Part shown: positions 17,091-25,038 of the stretch, in pieces
Layout of the letters: the number at the start of each line of letters is the position of its first letter
Position numbering within the stretch: the stretch's first letter is position 1
The notes under the pieces: generated by a model
What the model was told of the DNA's origin: nothing
The model's database searches: none
What the model saw: only the letters and a program-made list of their open reading frames with translations
Position numbers and translations under genes: made by a program
Source of the DNA: Bacillota bacterium
Lineage (GTDB): Bacteria > Bacillota > Clostridia > Christensenellales > CAG-138
Assembly: GCA_023390655.1 (NCBI GenBank)
Contig: JAEWCL010000019.1
Location: forward strand, 1 to 64,000
DNA length: 64,000 bases
Direction of reading: 5' to 3'

Positions 17091-17750
17091 TTACGCCTTG
17101 GCAGCAGGCAGCGCACGCTCCATCGCGCGCTTCACGGGCGGCAGTGCCGCCACGATGATGCACAGTACCACATCGGGGCCCAGCGCAATCGTGTTGTAGG
17201 TCGTAGAGTAGACCCATGTGTTCCAGCCTTCCCACGCATATTCCGCAAAGAAGATGCCGCCGGAGAGGGTAGAGCAGATAATTCTGCCGATGCCGCCTAC
17301 GATAAGGCCCATCGTAATGCTCTTGGGGAACAGTCCCGCAAGCCCAAAACACATGAACGCCAGCGGATAGTCAAGCAGCATCTGCGCCCAATGGATGACA
17401 TATGCGTCCTGTAAGAGCTGTAAAAGCCCCAGCGCAAGTCCTGCGATCAGTCCGTTGCGCGTGCCGAAGCGGTTGGCGTAGAATACCACCGGCAGGAGGC
17501 TGCACAACGTGAGCGAGCCCCCCTGCGGCATACGGAACAACCGCAGGTACGATAAAAAGAACGAGAGCGCCACCGCTAAAGCGCCATATACGATCACCCG
17601 CGTCAGATCCGCCTGACCCGCAGCTGACGCCTGCCCACGCGCCCGCGTGAGCAATACGATAACTGTCACAACGAGCGCCGTCACTAACGCGAACGCCACC
17701 CACGCAAGCGGGGACATCTCCCCCAAAGCCGAGAACAGTGTAAATTCCAT
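17091..17750 (-). CDS. thiT: ThiT-type thiamine-binding S component of an ECF transporter
   Basis: Membrane protein that binds thiamine and works with the shared ECF module. After an extra N-terminal membrane helix (residues 15-35) comes the five-to-six-helix ThiT core: YGALAVALSFFLSYLRLFRM, PQGGSLTLCSLLPVV, FYANRFG and the late YSTTYNTIAL, close to the family's thiamine-contacting region. A TPP riboswitch precedes it, which fixes the substrate. At 219 aa it is a little longer than usual because of the extra helix. The ATPases and EcfT it needs are likely those at 1-3.5 kb. Confidence 0.92.
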   Translation of the reverse strand: MEFTLFSALGEMSPLAWVAFALVTALVVTVIVLLTRARGQASAAGQADLTRVIVYGALAVALSFFLSYLRLFRMPQGGSLTLCSLLPVVFYANRFGTRNGLIAGLALGLLQLLQDAYVIHWAQMLLDYPLAFMCFGLAGLFPKSITMGLIVGGIGRIICSTLSGGIFFAEYAWEGWNTWVYSTTYNTIALGPDVVLCIIVAALPPVKRAMERALPAAKA

Positions 17751-17787
17751 CCTTTTTCCTTTCTCTCCAGCCGCTGCGCAAGGTGCA

Positions 17788-17828
17788 ATAAAAAATTGCC
17801 CGCCTCTTAAATGAAAGAAACGGGCAAT
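17788..17828 (-). terminator. Terminator of the TPP riboswitch
   Basis: Minus-strand stem ATTGCCCG / CGGGCAAT (17821-17828 and 17795-17802) followed by a T run, between the aptamer and thiT; the expected OFF structure. Confidence 0.75.
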
Positions 17829-17848
17829 CGGTATTAAAGCCTCAAGCT

Positions 17849-17927
17849 CCGCTTCCCTACGTTAGGATTACCTAAACAGGTTCTAAGGGTCTCTCTCAGC
17901 CAGCTACTATGCCAGCGCCCCCAGCGG
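17849..17927 (-). promoter_or_regulatory. TPP (thiamine pyrophosphate) riboswitch
   Basis: On the minus strand the conserved segments CTGGCTGAGAG, ACCCTTAGAACCTG and GTAGGGAAGCGG appear in order, with closing stem CCGCT/AGCGG. It sits in the leader of thiT, between its promoter and a terminator hairpin. Confidence 0.95.
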
Positions 17928-17949
17928 TGGATATTCAATTGATGTGCCC

Positions 17950-17978
17950 ATTGTATAAAGCCGCGGCGCATTTGTCAA
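17950..17978 (-). promoter_or_regulatory. Promoter of the TPP riboswitch-thiT transcript
   Basis: Minus-strand TTGACA (17973-17978), 17-base spacer, TACAAT (17950-17955). Confidence 0.85.
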
Positions 17979-18027
17979 GCGCACAAAACGGTATGCTTCA
18001 CGCCACGTCCATAGGCACAGCTTTTGC

Positions 18028-18636
18028 CTATACTGCCTCGGCTGCCTCCTCCCTTGCCTTTTTCCACTCCTCGATAAGCTTCAGAAGATCGCTTTCAAAC
18101 ACCAGCTCGTCCGTGCCGGGAATATCCTGTACGCCGATATCCACAAGGCAAAGGGGCGGGAAGAGCACGCACCACCAGTTCTGACCTTCGGCGTTCCCTA
18201 GCTCCACCCGGAGCGCCTCATAGTTTCCCGCGGGGTATGTCGTGCCGCCGTAGGTCTTATCCGGAAATTCCATGACGCCAAACCGCAGCTGCGCGCCATA
18301 CGCGCAGCCCTGCTCCTTGAGCACACGCTTTACCGTTTCCAGCACCCCGCCGCCGCTGCTTAAAAGCACGTCCTCGGCTTCCTCCAGCGAGCCCGCGGGC
18401 GCAAATTCCTCGATGAGCGCGTCCCGCACCAGAAGCTTCACACGCTGGTCTTCCGCGCTGTCGCTGTTGGCTAAGATGTGCAGACGCAGCACCCCCGGCG
18501 CGCCGTCCTTATGCAGCATCGCCTCCTGTGCGGCGGTGGGATAATTTTTCATGAGCTTGGGCTGTACCGCCTCGTGGTAGAAAAACAGTATCAGTACAAT
18601 GGCAAATACCGCCGCAACCGGCCTGATGATACGCAT
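18028..18636 (-). CDS. spoIIR: Stage II sporulation protein R
   Basis: Secreted signal made in the forespore that triggers SpoIIGA to process pro-sigma-E in the mother cell. 202 aa: an N-terminal membrane/signal segment, VAAVFAIVLILFFYHEAV, then the family core LRLHILANSDSAEDQRVKLL near residue 51 and a segment of conserved YGGTTYPAGNYEALRVELG near 130, followed by NWWCVLFPPLCLVD. GGAGGCGTAT precedes ATG 18636. A possible sigma-F promoter lies upstream. Marks the host as a spore former. Confidence 0.94.
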   Translation of the reverse strand: MRIIRPVAAVFAIVLILFFYHEAVQPKLMKNYPTAAQEAMLHKDGAPGVLRLHILANSDSAEDQRVKLLVRDALIEEFAPAGSLEEAEDVLLSSGGGVLETVKRVLKEQGCAYGAQLRFGVMEFPDKTYGGTTYPAGNYEALRVELGNAEGQNWWCVLFPPLCLVDIGVQDIPGTDELVFESDLLKLIEEWKKAREEAAEAV

Positions 18637-18664
18637 ATACGCCTCCTGTGCATGGTATGTGTAG

Positions 18665-18694
18665 GATTATGCACAGTTTCACCCGGTTTTACAC
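18665..18694 (-). promoter_or_regulatory. Possible sigma-F promoter of spoIIR
   Basis: Minus-strand GTGTA (18690-18694), 15 bases, then GTGCATAAT (18666-18674). Spacing fits sigma-F but two consensus positions differ; called mainly because spoIIR is a known sigma-F gene. Confidence 0.35.
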
Positions 18695-18753
18695 CGTGTC
18701 CAAATAAAAATGTGGACAACGCATTGTCCACATTGAAGTAGTATATAACATAT

Positions 18754-18783
18754 AAAAAAAGCGCCGCTTTGATAGCGGCGCCT
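18754..18783 (-). terminator. Terminator of the glnS-gltX unit
   Basis: Minus-strand stem GCGCCGC / GCGGCGC (extended by GG/CC) followed by seven T, downstream of gltX. Confidence 0.85.
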
Positions 18784-18837
18784 CGAACCGTTAATAAAGT
18801 GGGACAGCCTCACCACCCGATTATTTGAGCGATAGGA

Positions 18838-18895
18838 ATTCCCAAAGGACGTGTCCCTTGGGTGGGAGTGGGGGCAAAGCCCCAGCTTTCAAAGC
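18838..18895 (+). repeat. Modular intergenic hairpin repeat, copy 3
   Basis: Shows CCAAAGGACGTGTCCCTTGG and GGGGGCAAAGCCCC; lies between the gltX stop and its terminator. Confidence 0.8.
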
Positions 18896-18903
18896 GCAAT
18901 CAT

Positions 18904-20349
18904 TCAGCCGAGCTTCTTTCTTCCCACCGCCAGCCGCCGCATGGCTTCCTCACGGCCCAAGAGGTATGCGATCTCGATAGCTCCTCCCGGCGTCACAAGC
19001 TTGCCCGCAAGCGCGATGCGCACCGGCCACAATAGCGTGCCGTTCTTCATGCCCTGCGCTTCCGCCATGCCGATGAGCAGGCTGTGCAGCGCTTCCTCCG
19101 TCCATTCCGGCAGCGCTTCCAATGCGGGGATGACGAGATCCAGTACGGCCTTTGAGACCTCCGGGTTTGTCTTGCTCTTTTTGTTGGTGAACAGCTCCGC
19201 GTCGTAACTTTCGTCAAGCGCCGTAAAGAAGTCCACTACCGGAGGAATCTGCGCAAACGTCTCCGTGCGCGGCTGCAAAATGCGGCACAGCACGCCCGTA
19301 TCCATATGGCCGATGCCTGCTTCTTTGTAATACGGCATGGCATACGCCGTAAATTCTTCCGGCGGCAGCGCGCGGATGTATTCCGCATTGAGCCAGGTGA
19401 GCTTCATGGGGTCGAAGATAGCGGGGGACTTGCTCATGCCGGAAATATCGAACGCTTCAATCAGTTCCGCAAGCGTAAACTTCTCCCTATCGTCCCCGGG
19501 GTTCCAACCCAAAAGCGCGATGTAGTTGAGCACCGCCTCTTTTAAATACCCTTTTGCGATCAGGTCCTGGAAGGAAGCATCGCCCGTGCGCTTACTTAGC
19601 TTGTGCTGCGCATCCTTCATGATGGGCGGCATGTGGATGTACTGCGGAATCTCCCACCCAAACGCCTGGTAGAGTAAATCATACTTGGGCGCAGAAGAAA
19701 GATACTCCATGCCGCGCATCACATGCGTGATCGCCATCATGTGGTCGTCAATCACGTTTGCGAAGTTATAGGTCGGCATGCCGTCGGCCTTAATGAGCAC
19801 GTTATCGTCGAGCGTGCTGTTTTCCACCGTGATGCTGCCGAACAACAGATCATGGAACGTGGTCGTCCCTGTGAGCGGCACGTTTTGGCGGATGACATGG
19901 GGGATACCCGCATCCAGTTTTGCCTGTATTTCTTCCTTGCTCAGATGCAGGCAGTGCTTGTCGTACTTGAACGTCTCGCCGCGCGCCGTGGCCTCCGCCC
20001 GGCGCTCCTCAAGCTCGTCCTTCGTGCAGAAGCAGCGGTAGGCATGTCCGCTTACAATCAATTGCTCCGCGTACGGCATATAGAGCGCTTTGCGCTCGCT
20101 CTGCACATACGGGCCGTACTCGCCGCCCTTGTCCGGGCCTTCGTCCCAGTCCATGCCCACGGACTGGAGCGTTTCGTAGATGACGTCCACCGCGCCTTCC
20201 ACATAGCGTTCCTGGTCGGTATCCTCAATGCGCAGCAAAAATACGCCATCTTTCTTGCGCGCGAACAGGTAAGCGTAAAGCGCGGAGCGCAGGTTGCCGA
20301 TATGCATGTATCCGGTGGGACTGGGCGCGAAGCGGGTGCGTACTGTCAC
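18904..20349 (-). CDS. gltX: Glutamate--tRNA ligase
   Basis: Charges tRNA-Glu. Class I signature HIGN is at residues 16-19 of RFAPSPTGYMHIGN, a zinc-like CFCTKDEL segment is at about 105, and KLSKR is near residue 250. The GTG at 20349 is the start: AAAAGGAGC stands seven bases before it and GTRFAPSPTG-type N-termini are normal, whereas the longer frame runs into a modular repeat. 481 aa is the usual length. It lies 267 bases downstream of glnS on the same strand, separated only by repeats. Because a true GlnRS is encoded next door, this enzyme may be a discriminating GluRS. Confidence 0.95.
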   Translation of the reverse strand: MTVRTRFAPSPTGYMHIGNLRSALYAYLFARKKDGVFLLRIEDTDQERYVEGAVDVIYETLQSVGMDWDEGPDKGGEYGPYVQSERKALYMPYAEQLIVSGHAYRCFCTKDELEERRAEATARGETFKYDKHCLHLSKEEIQAKLDAGIPHVIRQNVPLTGTTTFHDLLFGSITVENSTLDDNVLIKADGMPTYNFANVIDDHMMAITHVMRGMEYLSSAPKYDLLYQAFGWEIPQYIHMPPIMKDAQHKLSKRTGDASFQDLIAKGYLKEAVLNYIALLGWNPGDDREKFTLAELIEAFDISGMSKSPAIFDPMKLTWLNAEYIRALPPEEFTAYAMPYYKEAGIGHMDTGVLCRILQPRTETFAQIPPVVDFFTALDESYDAELFTNKKSKTNPEVSKAVLDLVIPALEALPEWTEEALHSLLIGMAEAQGMKNGTLLWPVRIALAGKLVTPGGAIEIAYLLGREEAMRRLAVGRKKLG

Positions 20350-20384
20350 GGTAGTAGCTCCTTTTAGTAAATTCAGAATATGAA

Positions 20385-20612
20385 ATATGGGGGCTCTGCC
20401 CCCATACCCTCGCCAAAGGGACACACCCCTTTGGAATCCCATTCTATGAAACGTCAAAGGCGTTTCATTACGGGTTCTTAGGGGCTTTCCGAAGGAAAGC
20501 GGGTTTGGTGCCCATAGGGCAGAAACCGATCCTGTGAATCGGTTTCAAAACCCTGGGTTCCTCTGTTACGGCCCTAAGCGGGAGATTGAGGGCAGAGCCC
20601 TCAGCGTATTTG
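20385..20612 (-). repeat. Modular intergenic hairpin repeat, copy 4 (composite)
   Basis: The longest copy, about 230 bp, filling the gltX-glnS gap. It holds GGGGGCTCTGCCCCC, CCAAAGGGACACACCCCTTTGG, GGGTTCTTAGGGGC, GAAACCGATC...GATCGGTTTC-like arms and GTTACGGCCCTAAGCGGG; the first half is inverted relative to copies at 9.9 and 63.5 kb, and shares the AACCGAT hairpin and CCCATTCTAT tail with the copy at 37.2 kb. Confidence 0.8.
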
Positions 20613-20616
20613 ATAA

Positions 20617-22257
20617 TTACCCCTTCCAGCTATCCCTTAACTCTACCACGCGGTTGAACACGGGGTTTTCCGGCGTGTGGTTCAAATCCGCGCAGAAGTA
20701 ACCCATACGCATGAACTGGGATTTGTCGCCCGGCTGTTCGCCCGCAAGCGCGGGCTCCACATAGGCGCGGACGACGGTCAGGCTGTTGGGGTTGAGCTTT
20801 TCAATAAAATCGTCCTTATCGACCACATCATCGGTGATCAAGGGTTCGTAAAGCCGTACTTCGGCTGGGACAGCCTCCTGCATGTTCACCCAATGCAAGG
20901 TGCCTTTTACCTTGCGGGTGCTCTCGCCGGACTTGCTTTCCGGGTCATAGCTGCACTTGATGAGCGTGACGTTGCCCGCTGCATCCGTTTCATAGCCCGT
21001 GCATTTGACGATGTAGGCGGACTTCAGGCGCACCTCGCCGTCCGGCTGGAGCCTGAAATACTTCTTGGGCGGGTCGATCATGAAATCCTCACGCTCAATG
21101 TACAGCTCACGCCCGAAGAGCACCTTGCGCGCGCCCATTTCCGGCACGTTGGGGTGGTTCTCAAGCTCAATTTCCTCGGTTTTCCCCTCCGGCCAGTTCT
21201 CAATGACCAGCTTCACGGGGTCCAGCACCGCCATCAGGCGCGGGGCGACGGCGTTGAGGTGTTCCCTGACGCAGTGCTCCAGCATGGCGGTTTCCACCAC
21301 GGAGTCCGCCTTTGCAACACCCACGCGGTTCAGAAAATCCCGTATGGCTTCGGGCGTATAGCCACGGCGGCGTAAGCCGCAAAGCGTCGGCATTCTGGGG
21401 TCGTCCCAGCCGGAAACATGCCCTTCCTCCACGAGTTTGCGGAGGTAACGCTTGGACATGATGGTGTTCGTCAGGTTCAGCCGCGCAAACTCGATCTGCC
21501 TGGGCTTGTGTTCAAACTCACACTGCTCCACCACCCAGTCATAGAGCGGACGGTGAATTTCATATTCCAACGAACAAAGCGAGTGTGTCACGCCCTCAAG
21601 CGCGTCCTGAATGGGGTGCGCAAAATCGTACATGGGATAGATGCACCACTTATCGCCGGTGTGGTGGTGCGTCATGTGGATGATGCGGTACATCGCGGGA
21701 TCGCGCATGATGATGTTGGGGGAGGCCATGTCGATCTTGGCGCGCAGCGTCCGGGTGCCGTCCGGGAACTCGCCGTTCTTCATGCGCTCAAACAGATCGA
21801 GGTTCTCCTCCACGCTGCGCTCACGATAGGGCGAATTTTTGCCGGGCTCCGTCAGGGTGCCACGGTATTCGCGCATGTCATCCTTAGAAAGATCGCACAC
21901 GTAGGCGACGCCCTTTTGAATGAGCTTTTTTGCAAGCTCATAGCAGGTATCAAAATAATCCGAGCCATAGAACACATTGTCCCATGTAAAGCCCAGCCAG
22001 CGGATATCTTCCTGTATGGCGTCCACATATTCCTCATCTTCTTTGGTGGGGTTGGTGTCGTCATACCGGAGATTGCATTTGCCGCCGTACTGCTCGGCCA
22101 TGGAAAAATCGATATATAAGGCCTTCGCGTGGCCGATGTGCAGGTAGCCGTTGGGTTCGGGCGGGAATCTCGTCTGAATGTGCGTTGCCCGCTGCTGCTG
22201 CAGATCCTGCTCGATCGCTTCCTCAATAAAGTTTTTGGATCTTGGCAGCTCTTCCAT
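20617..22257 (-). CDS. glnS: Glutamine--tRNA ligase
   Basis: Directly charges tRNA-Gln. 546 aa starting at ATG 22257 behind AAAGGAGC. The class I signature HIGH is at residues 40-43 of PPEPNGYLHIGHAKA, the acceptor-binding region IDFSMAEQYGGKCNLRYDDT follows, IMSKRYL is near residue 265, and the C-terminal half has the two anticodon-binding beta barrels (NPNSLTVVRAYVEP, FMRMGYFCAD). GlnRS is the minority pathway in Firmicutes, most of which use GatCAB amidation; acquisition by ancient transfer is the usual explanation. Confidence 0.95.
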   Translation of the reverse strand: MEELPRSKNFIEEAIEQDLQQQRATHIQTRFPPEPNGYLHIGHAKALYIDFSMAEQYGGKCNLRYDDTNPTKEDEEYVDAIQEDIRWLGFTWDNVFYGSDYFDTCYELAKKLIQKGVAYVCDLSKDDMREYRGTLTEPGKNSPYRERSVEENLDLFERMKNGEFPDGTRTLRAKIDMASPNIIMRDPAMYRIIHMTHHHTGDKWCIYPMYDFAHPIQDALEGVTHSLCSLEYEIHRPLYDWVVEQCEFEHKPRQIEFARLNLTNTIMSKRYLRKLVEEGHVSGWDDPRMPTLCGLRRRGYTPEAIRDFLNRVGVAKADSVVETAMLEHCVREHLNAVAPRLMAVLDPVKLVIENWPEGKTEEIELENHPNVPEMGARKVLFGRELYIEREDFMIDPPKKYFRLQPDGEVRLKSAYIVKCTGYETDAAGNVTLIKCSYDPESKSGESTRKVKGTLHWVNMQEAVPAEVRLYEPLITDDVVDKDDFIEKLNPNSLTVVRAYVEPALAGEQPGDKSQFMRMGYFCADLNHTPENPVFNRVVELRDSWKG

Positions 22258-22322
22258 ATGTGCACGCTCCTTTACGCTTTTAAAATGCAAGTATTTCGGG
22301 TTTTTCGGGGTTTCATTCCAAT

Positions 22323-22351
22323 ATTATCGTCTACACCGGAAATGTTGTCAA
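22323..22351 (-). promoter_or_regulatory. Promoter of glnS
   Basis: Minus-strand TTGACA (22346-22351), 17-base spacer, GATAAT (22323-22328). Confidence 0.8.
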
Positions 22352-22555
22352 TGCTTGCGGGCGTCCATACGCCGTATGCGCGGCAACGGGCGGGGCGGCG
22401 TGCTTTTTGAACCGAATGCACTGCCCGCCGTTTCCGGTTGTTGCGCCCGCTATGCGCCGCGCATACGGTAGAGAAGAGCCACATGCCGGGCTTGTAATTT
22501 TTTTATCAATTCCGGCCTGCATCCGCGTTACACGCGCATGGGGCGTGGTATCTTA

Positions 22556-22573
22556 CTGTTAAAGAGATAACAA
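22556..22573 (+). promoter_or_regulatory. Rex-like redox operator
   Basis: CTGTTAAAGAGATAACAA matches the clostridial Rex consensus TTGTTAANNNNTTAACAA at 12 of its 14 fixed positions and stands about 100 bases before an NADH oxidase gene, a typical Rex target. Confidence 0.6.
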
Positions 22574-22672
22574 ACTTTTGCGCGGATAACCGCAAAAAAG
22601 ATGGCAAACTAAGTAGCGCTGATAAAATCAGTGGTACTAGAAACAGCACAAGCTTTAAAGGAGCGACAGGCC

Positions 22673-24007
22673 ATGACAAAGATCGTATTAATCGGCGCGA
22701 ACCATGCAGGAACCGCCGCTGCCAACACCATATTGGACAATTATCCGGATGCAAAACTTGTGATATTTGACCGCAACTCCAACATCAGCTACCTTGGCTG
22801 CGGTACGGCGCTTTGGGTGGGGCGGCAGATTGACGACCCGCAAAGCCTCTTCTACTGCTCCGCAGAAAAGCTTGAGGCGCGAAAAGCCGTGGTACACATG
22901 GAAACCGAGGTCACGGATATCGATTTCGCACAGAAACGGGTCAAGGCTGTGGACAAAGACGGCCATGAAATAGAGGAGCCCTACGATAAGCTGATCCTCG
23001 CAACGGGGTCGTTGCCCATCGTCCCAAAAATAGAAGGGCTGACGCTGCCCAACGTCCAGTCCGTCAAGCTCTTCCAGGACGGCGCGCGCATTGACCGGGC
23101 GCTTGACGCGGAAGAAGTGCAGACAGTCGCCGTTGTCGGCGCGGGGTATATCGGTGTGGAAATCGCGGAGGCCATCCAGCGCCGCGGCAAGCATGCCCTG
23201 CTCTTTGACGTTGCGGACGGCTCCTTAACCGGCTACTATGACGACTGGTTCTCAAAAGATATGGATGAGGTGCTCCGCAAAAACGGAGTGGAGCTGCATT
23301 ATAATGAGACCGTCACCGCCATCAAGGGAACGCAGTCCGTTTCCGCCATCGCCACCAACAAGGGCGAATACGCGGTGGATATGGTGATCCTCTGCATCGG
23401 CTTTGTGCCCAACAGCGTATTGGGGAAGAGCACGCTTAAAACCATTGCGAACGGCGCGTACCTTGTGGATAAAACCCAGCAGACCAGCCTGGCGGATGTC
23501 TACGCCATCGGCGACTGCGCAACGGTATACAACAACGCCCTGCAGGGCAGCAATTATGTGGCGCTTGCCACCAACGCCGTTAGAAGCGGCATCGTCGCCG
23601 CCCACAACGCCTGCGACGCGCATACGGAGTCCATCGGGGTGCAGGGTTCCAACGGTATCCACATATTCGGCTACAACATGGTGTCCACGGGCTTCAACCT
23701 CACCGCCGCGAAAAAGGCGGGCTTTGACGCCACCTACACGCAATATGAGGACCTGCAGAAACCCTCGTTTGTGACTGCCGAAAACGCGCCCGTGAAGCTG
23801 CGCATCGTATACGATAAAAATACGCGCCGGGTGTTGGGCGCGCAGATGGCGTCCACCTATGACATCTCCATGGGCATCCACATGTTCTCTCTCGCGATCG
23901 AGGAGGGTGTGACCATCGATAAATTAAAGCTTCTCGACATCTTCTTCCTGCCGCACTTCAACCAGCCGTACAATTACATCACAATGGCGGCATTGGCGGC
24001 GAAATAG
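22673..24007 (+). CDS. FAD-dependent NADH oxidase / CoA-disulfide reductase family
   Basis: Flavoprotein of 444 aa that probably oxidises NADH with oxygen, protecting an anaerobe and restoring NAD+. FAD-binding IVLIGANHAGTAAAN is at the N-terminus, the redox-active Cys is residue 43 in YLGCGTALWVG, and the NADH-binding VAVVGAGYIGVEIAEA is near 150; the FAD segment ADVYAIGDCATV is near 275. ATG 22673 is preferred over an earlier in-frame start because AAAGGAG precedes it. The family also includes NADH peroxidases and CoA-disulfide reductases; the single Cys alone does not separate them. Confidence 0.88.
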   Translation: MTKIVLIGANHAGTAAANTILDNYPDAKLVIFDRNSNISYLGCGTALWVGRQIDDPQSLFYCSAEKLEARKAVVHMETEVTDIDFAQKRVKAVDKDGHEIEEPYDKLILATGSLPIVPKIEGLTLPNVQSVKLFQDGARIDRALDAEEVQTVAVVGAGYIGVEIAEAIQRRGKHALLFDVADGSLTGYYDDWFSKDMDEVLRKNGVELHYNETVTAIKGTQSVSAIATNKGEYAVDMVILCIGFVPNSVLGKSTLKTIANGAYLVDKTQQTSLADVYAIGDCATVYNNALQGSNYVALATNAVRSGIVAAHNACDAHTESIGVQGSNGIHIFGYNMVSTGFNLTAAKKAGFDATYTQYEDLQKPSFVTAENAPVKLRIVYDKNTRRVLGAQMASTYDISMGIHMFSLAIEEGVTIDKLKLLDIFFLPHFNQPYNYITMAALAAK

Positions 24008-24021
24008 TAAATAAAAGGAAG

Positions 24022-24046
24022 AGCGGGGCAATCGCCCCGCTTTTTA
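24022..24046 (+). terminator. Terminator of the NADH oxidase gene
   Basis: GCGGGGC / GCCCCGC stem with loop AATC and five T. Confidence 0.9.
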
Positions 24047-24161
24047 ATGTGTAAAAAAGACTGTATAGCTTTTCCTAGGGCATTGCCGCCCCAATCAAAA
24101 TAACACAACAGGGCGCTCCGCCGCCTGCAAAAGCGAAAACTGGGAAGAGTCCATGTAAATA

Positions 24162-24191
24162 GTAAAAAAGTGGCCCCGCCACTTTTTTTAC
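24162..24191 (-). terminator. Terminator of the 100-aa hypothetical gene
   Basis: Stem GTAAAAAAGTGGC / GCCACTTTTTTTAC, A-rich on one arm and T-rich on the other, so it can act on either strand. Confidence 0.75.
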
Positions 24192-24195
24192 TAAC

Positions 24196-24498
24196 TTAAT
24201 CCCAGTCAATCGCCCCGATGCTCTCAAGATAATCCTCGTTGTAGTCAAGATAATCCTCGCTAAAACGCATCATATACATCTTGTGGTCCGGGAACGCTTC
24301 GGCCATGCCCTTGAACAGATAGGCCTGCGCGGCTTCGTCATCGTACGTTTCGCCGTCCTCCACGCCTGTTTCCTGCATAAATGCCGCATCGAGTGTTATA
24401 ATTTTATCCAGCATTTCTTCCATAACGCCGCTGGGTAAAAATGCATATTCTCCCGCCCTCGCCAATTTTTCCAGTATGAACGCGCGCGCGCCTTCCAT
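24196..24498 (-). CDS. Acidic hypothetical protein, 100 aa
   Basis: No recognised family. Mostly helical in appearance, with an Ala-rich amphipathic start, a central EETGVEDGETYDDEAAQAYL-type acidic patch (from residue 42), and a tail rich in Asp/Glu/Tyr ending in SIGAIDWD. No membrane segment or signal. AGGAGGATAAAACAG precedes ATG 24498 and a hairpin terminator follows its stop, so it is an independent transcription unit. Confidence 0.65.
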   Translation of the reverse strand: MEGARAFILEKLARAGEYAFLPSGVMEEMLDKIITLDAAFMQETGVEDGETYDDEAAQAYLFKGMAEAFPDHKMYMMRFSEDYLDYNEDYLESIGAIDWD

Positions 24499-24669
24499 CT
24501 GTTTTATCCTCCTAACAAAAAGTTTGCTTTCATGCAGGCTGCCGTTGTTTTGTACCCTGCCGCCTGCCCTTCCAGTATAGCAAATTCCTCCAAAAAGAAC
24601 AGGCTTTTGCGCATGGGATAGTTTGTTCCCATCTGTGTTACTCTATAACCAAAGCTTCTAACATGTCTT

Positions 24670-24693
24670 TTTCTTTAGCAACAACTAAAGAAA
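24670..24693 (+). promoter_or_regulatory. Perfect inverted repeat upstream of the ATP synthase promoter
   Basis: TTTCTTTAG / CTAAAGAAA arms (9 bp each) separated by CAACAA, ending seven bases before the -35 box. Either an operator or a small hairpin; regulator unknown. Confidence 0.5.
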
Positions 24694-24699
24694 TTGCTG

Positions 24700-24727
24700 T
24701 TGAATTCCGATACAGTGGGAGTATAAT
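24700..24727 (+). promoter_or_regulatory. Promoter of the ATP synthase operon
   Basis: TTGAAT (24700-24705), 16-base spacer, TATAAT (24722-24727). Confidence 0.8.
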
Positions 24728-24762
24728 GGCAACAATCACGCTTTCAAGGCGGAGGTGGTTTT

Positions 24763-25038
24763 ATGGTTGGTTTTCTCATCGGTCTTGTATGCGGCGTTTT
24801 TGAGCTGTACCTCTTAAGCCGCCTGACGCTTATGGTGCAAAACGGCAAGACGGCGCTGATTCTGCCCATGCTCCTTGTCAAGCTTTTTGTGCTTGCCATC
24901 GCGTTTGTTCCCGTCATCCTTTATTTCCGCGGCGATCTTCTTTGGTGCGGCGTAGGTATTTCTGCTTCACTGGTCGTCGGCGCGGTTATTATGAACTTTG
25001 TGAACCAACGGTCCGGGAAAGGAGATAAAAAATCCTGA
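24763..25038 (+). CDS. Small membrane protein at the head of the ATP synthase operon (AtpI-like position)
   Basis: 91 aa with three hydrophobic segments (FLIGLVCGVFELYLLSRL, ALILPMLLVKLFVLAIAFVP, LLWCGVGISASLVVGAVIM) and a charged tail. Position and topology fit the ATP synthase protein I group, which helps assemble the c-ring, but the sequence is too short and diverged for certainty. GGCGGAGGTGG precedes the ATG. Its TGA shares one base with the ATG of atpB. Confidence 0.65.
   Translation: MVGFLIGLVCGVFELYLLSRLTLMVQNGKTALILPMLLVKLFVLAIAFVPVILYFRGDLLWCGVGISASLVVGAVIMNFVNQRSGKGDKKS

Larger units (their letters stand above)
22258..22672. other. Divergent intergenic region glnS / NADH oxidase
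   Basis: 415 bases. Left: glnS promoter. Right: the Rex-like site at 22556-22573, a TTTTGCG/CGCAAAA hairpin (22576-22597), and a CTGAT/ATCAG hairpin near 22619-22631. I could not identify a convincing -35/-10 pair for the oxidase, and see no gene in the middle. Confidence 0.5.
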
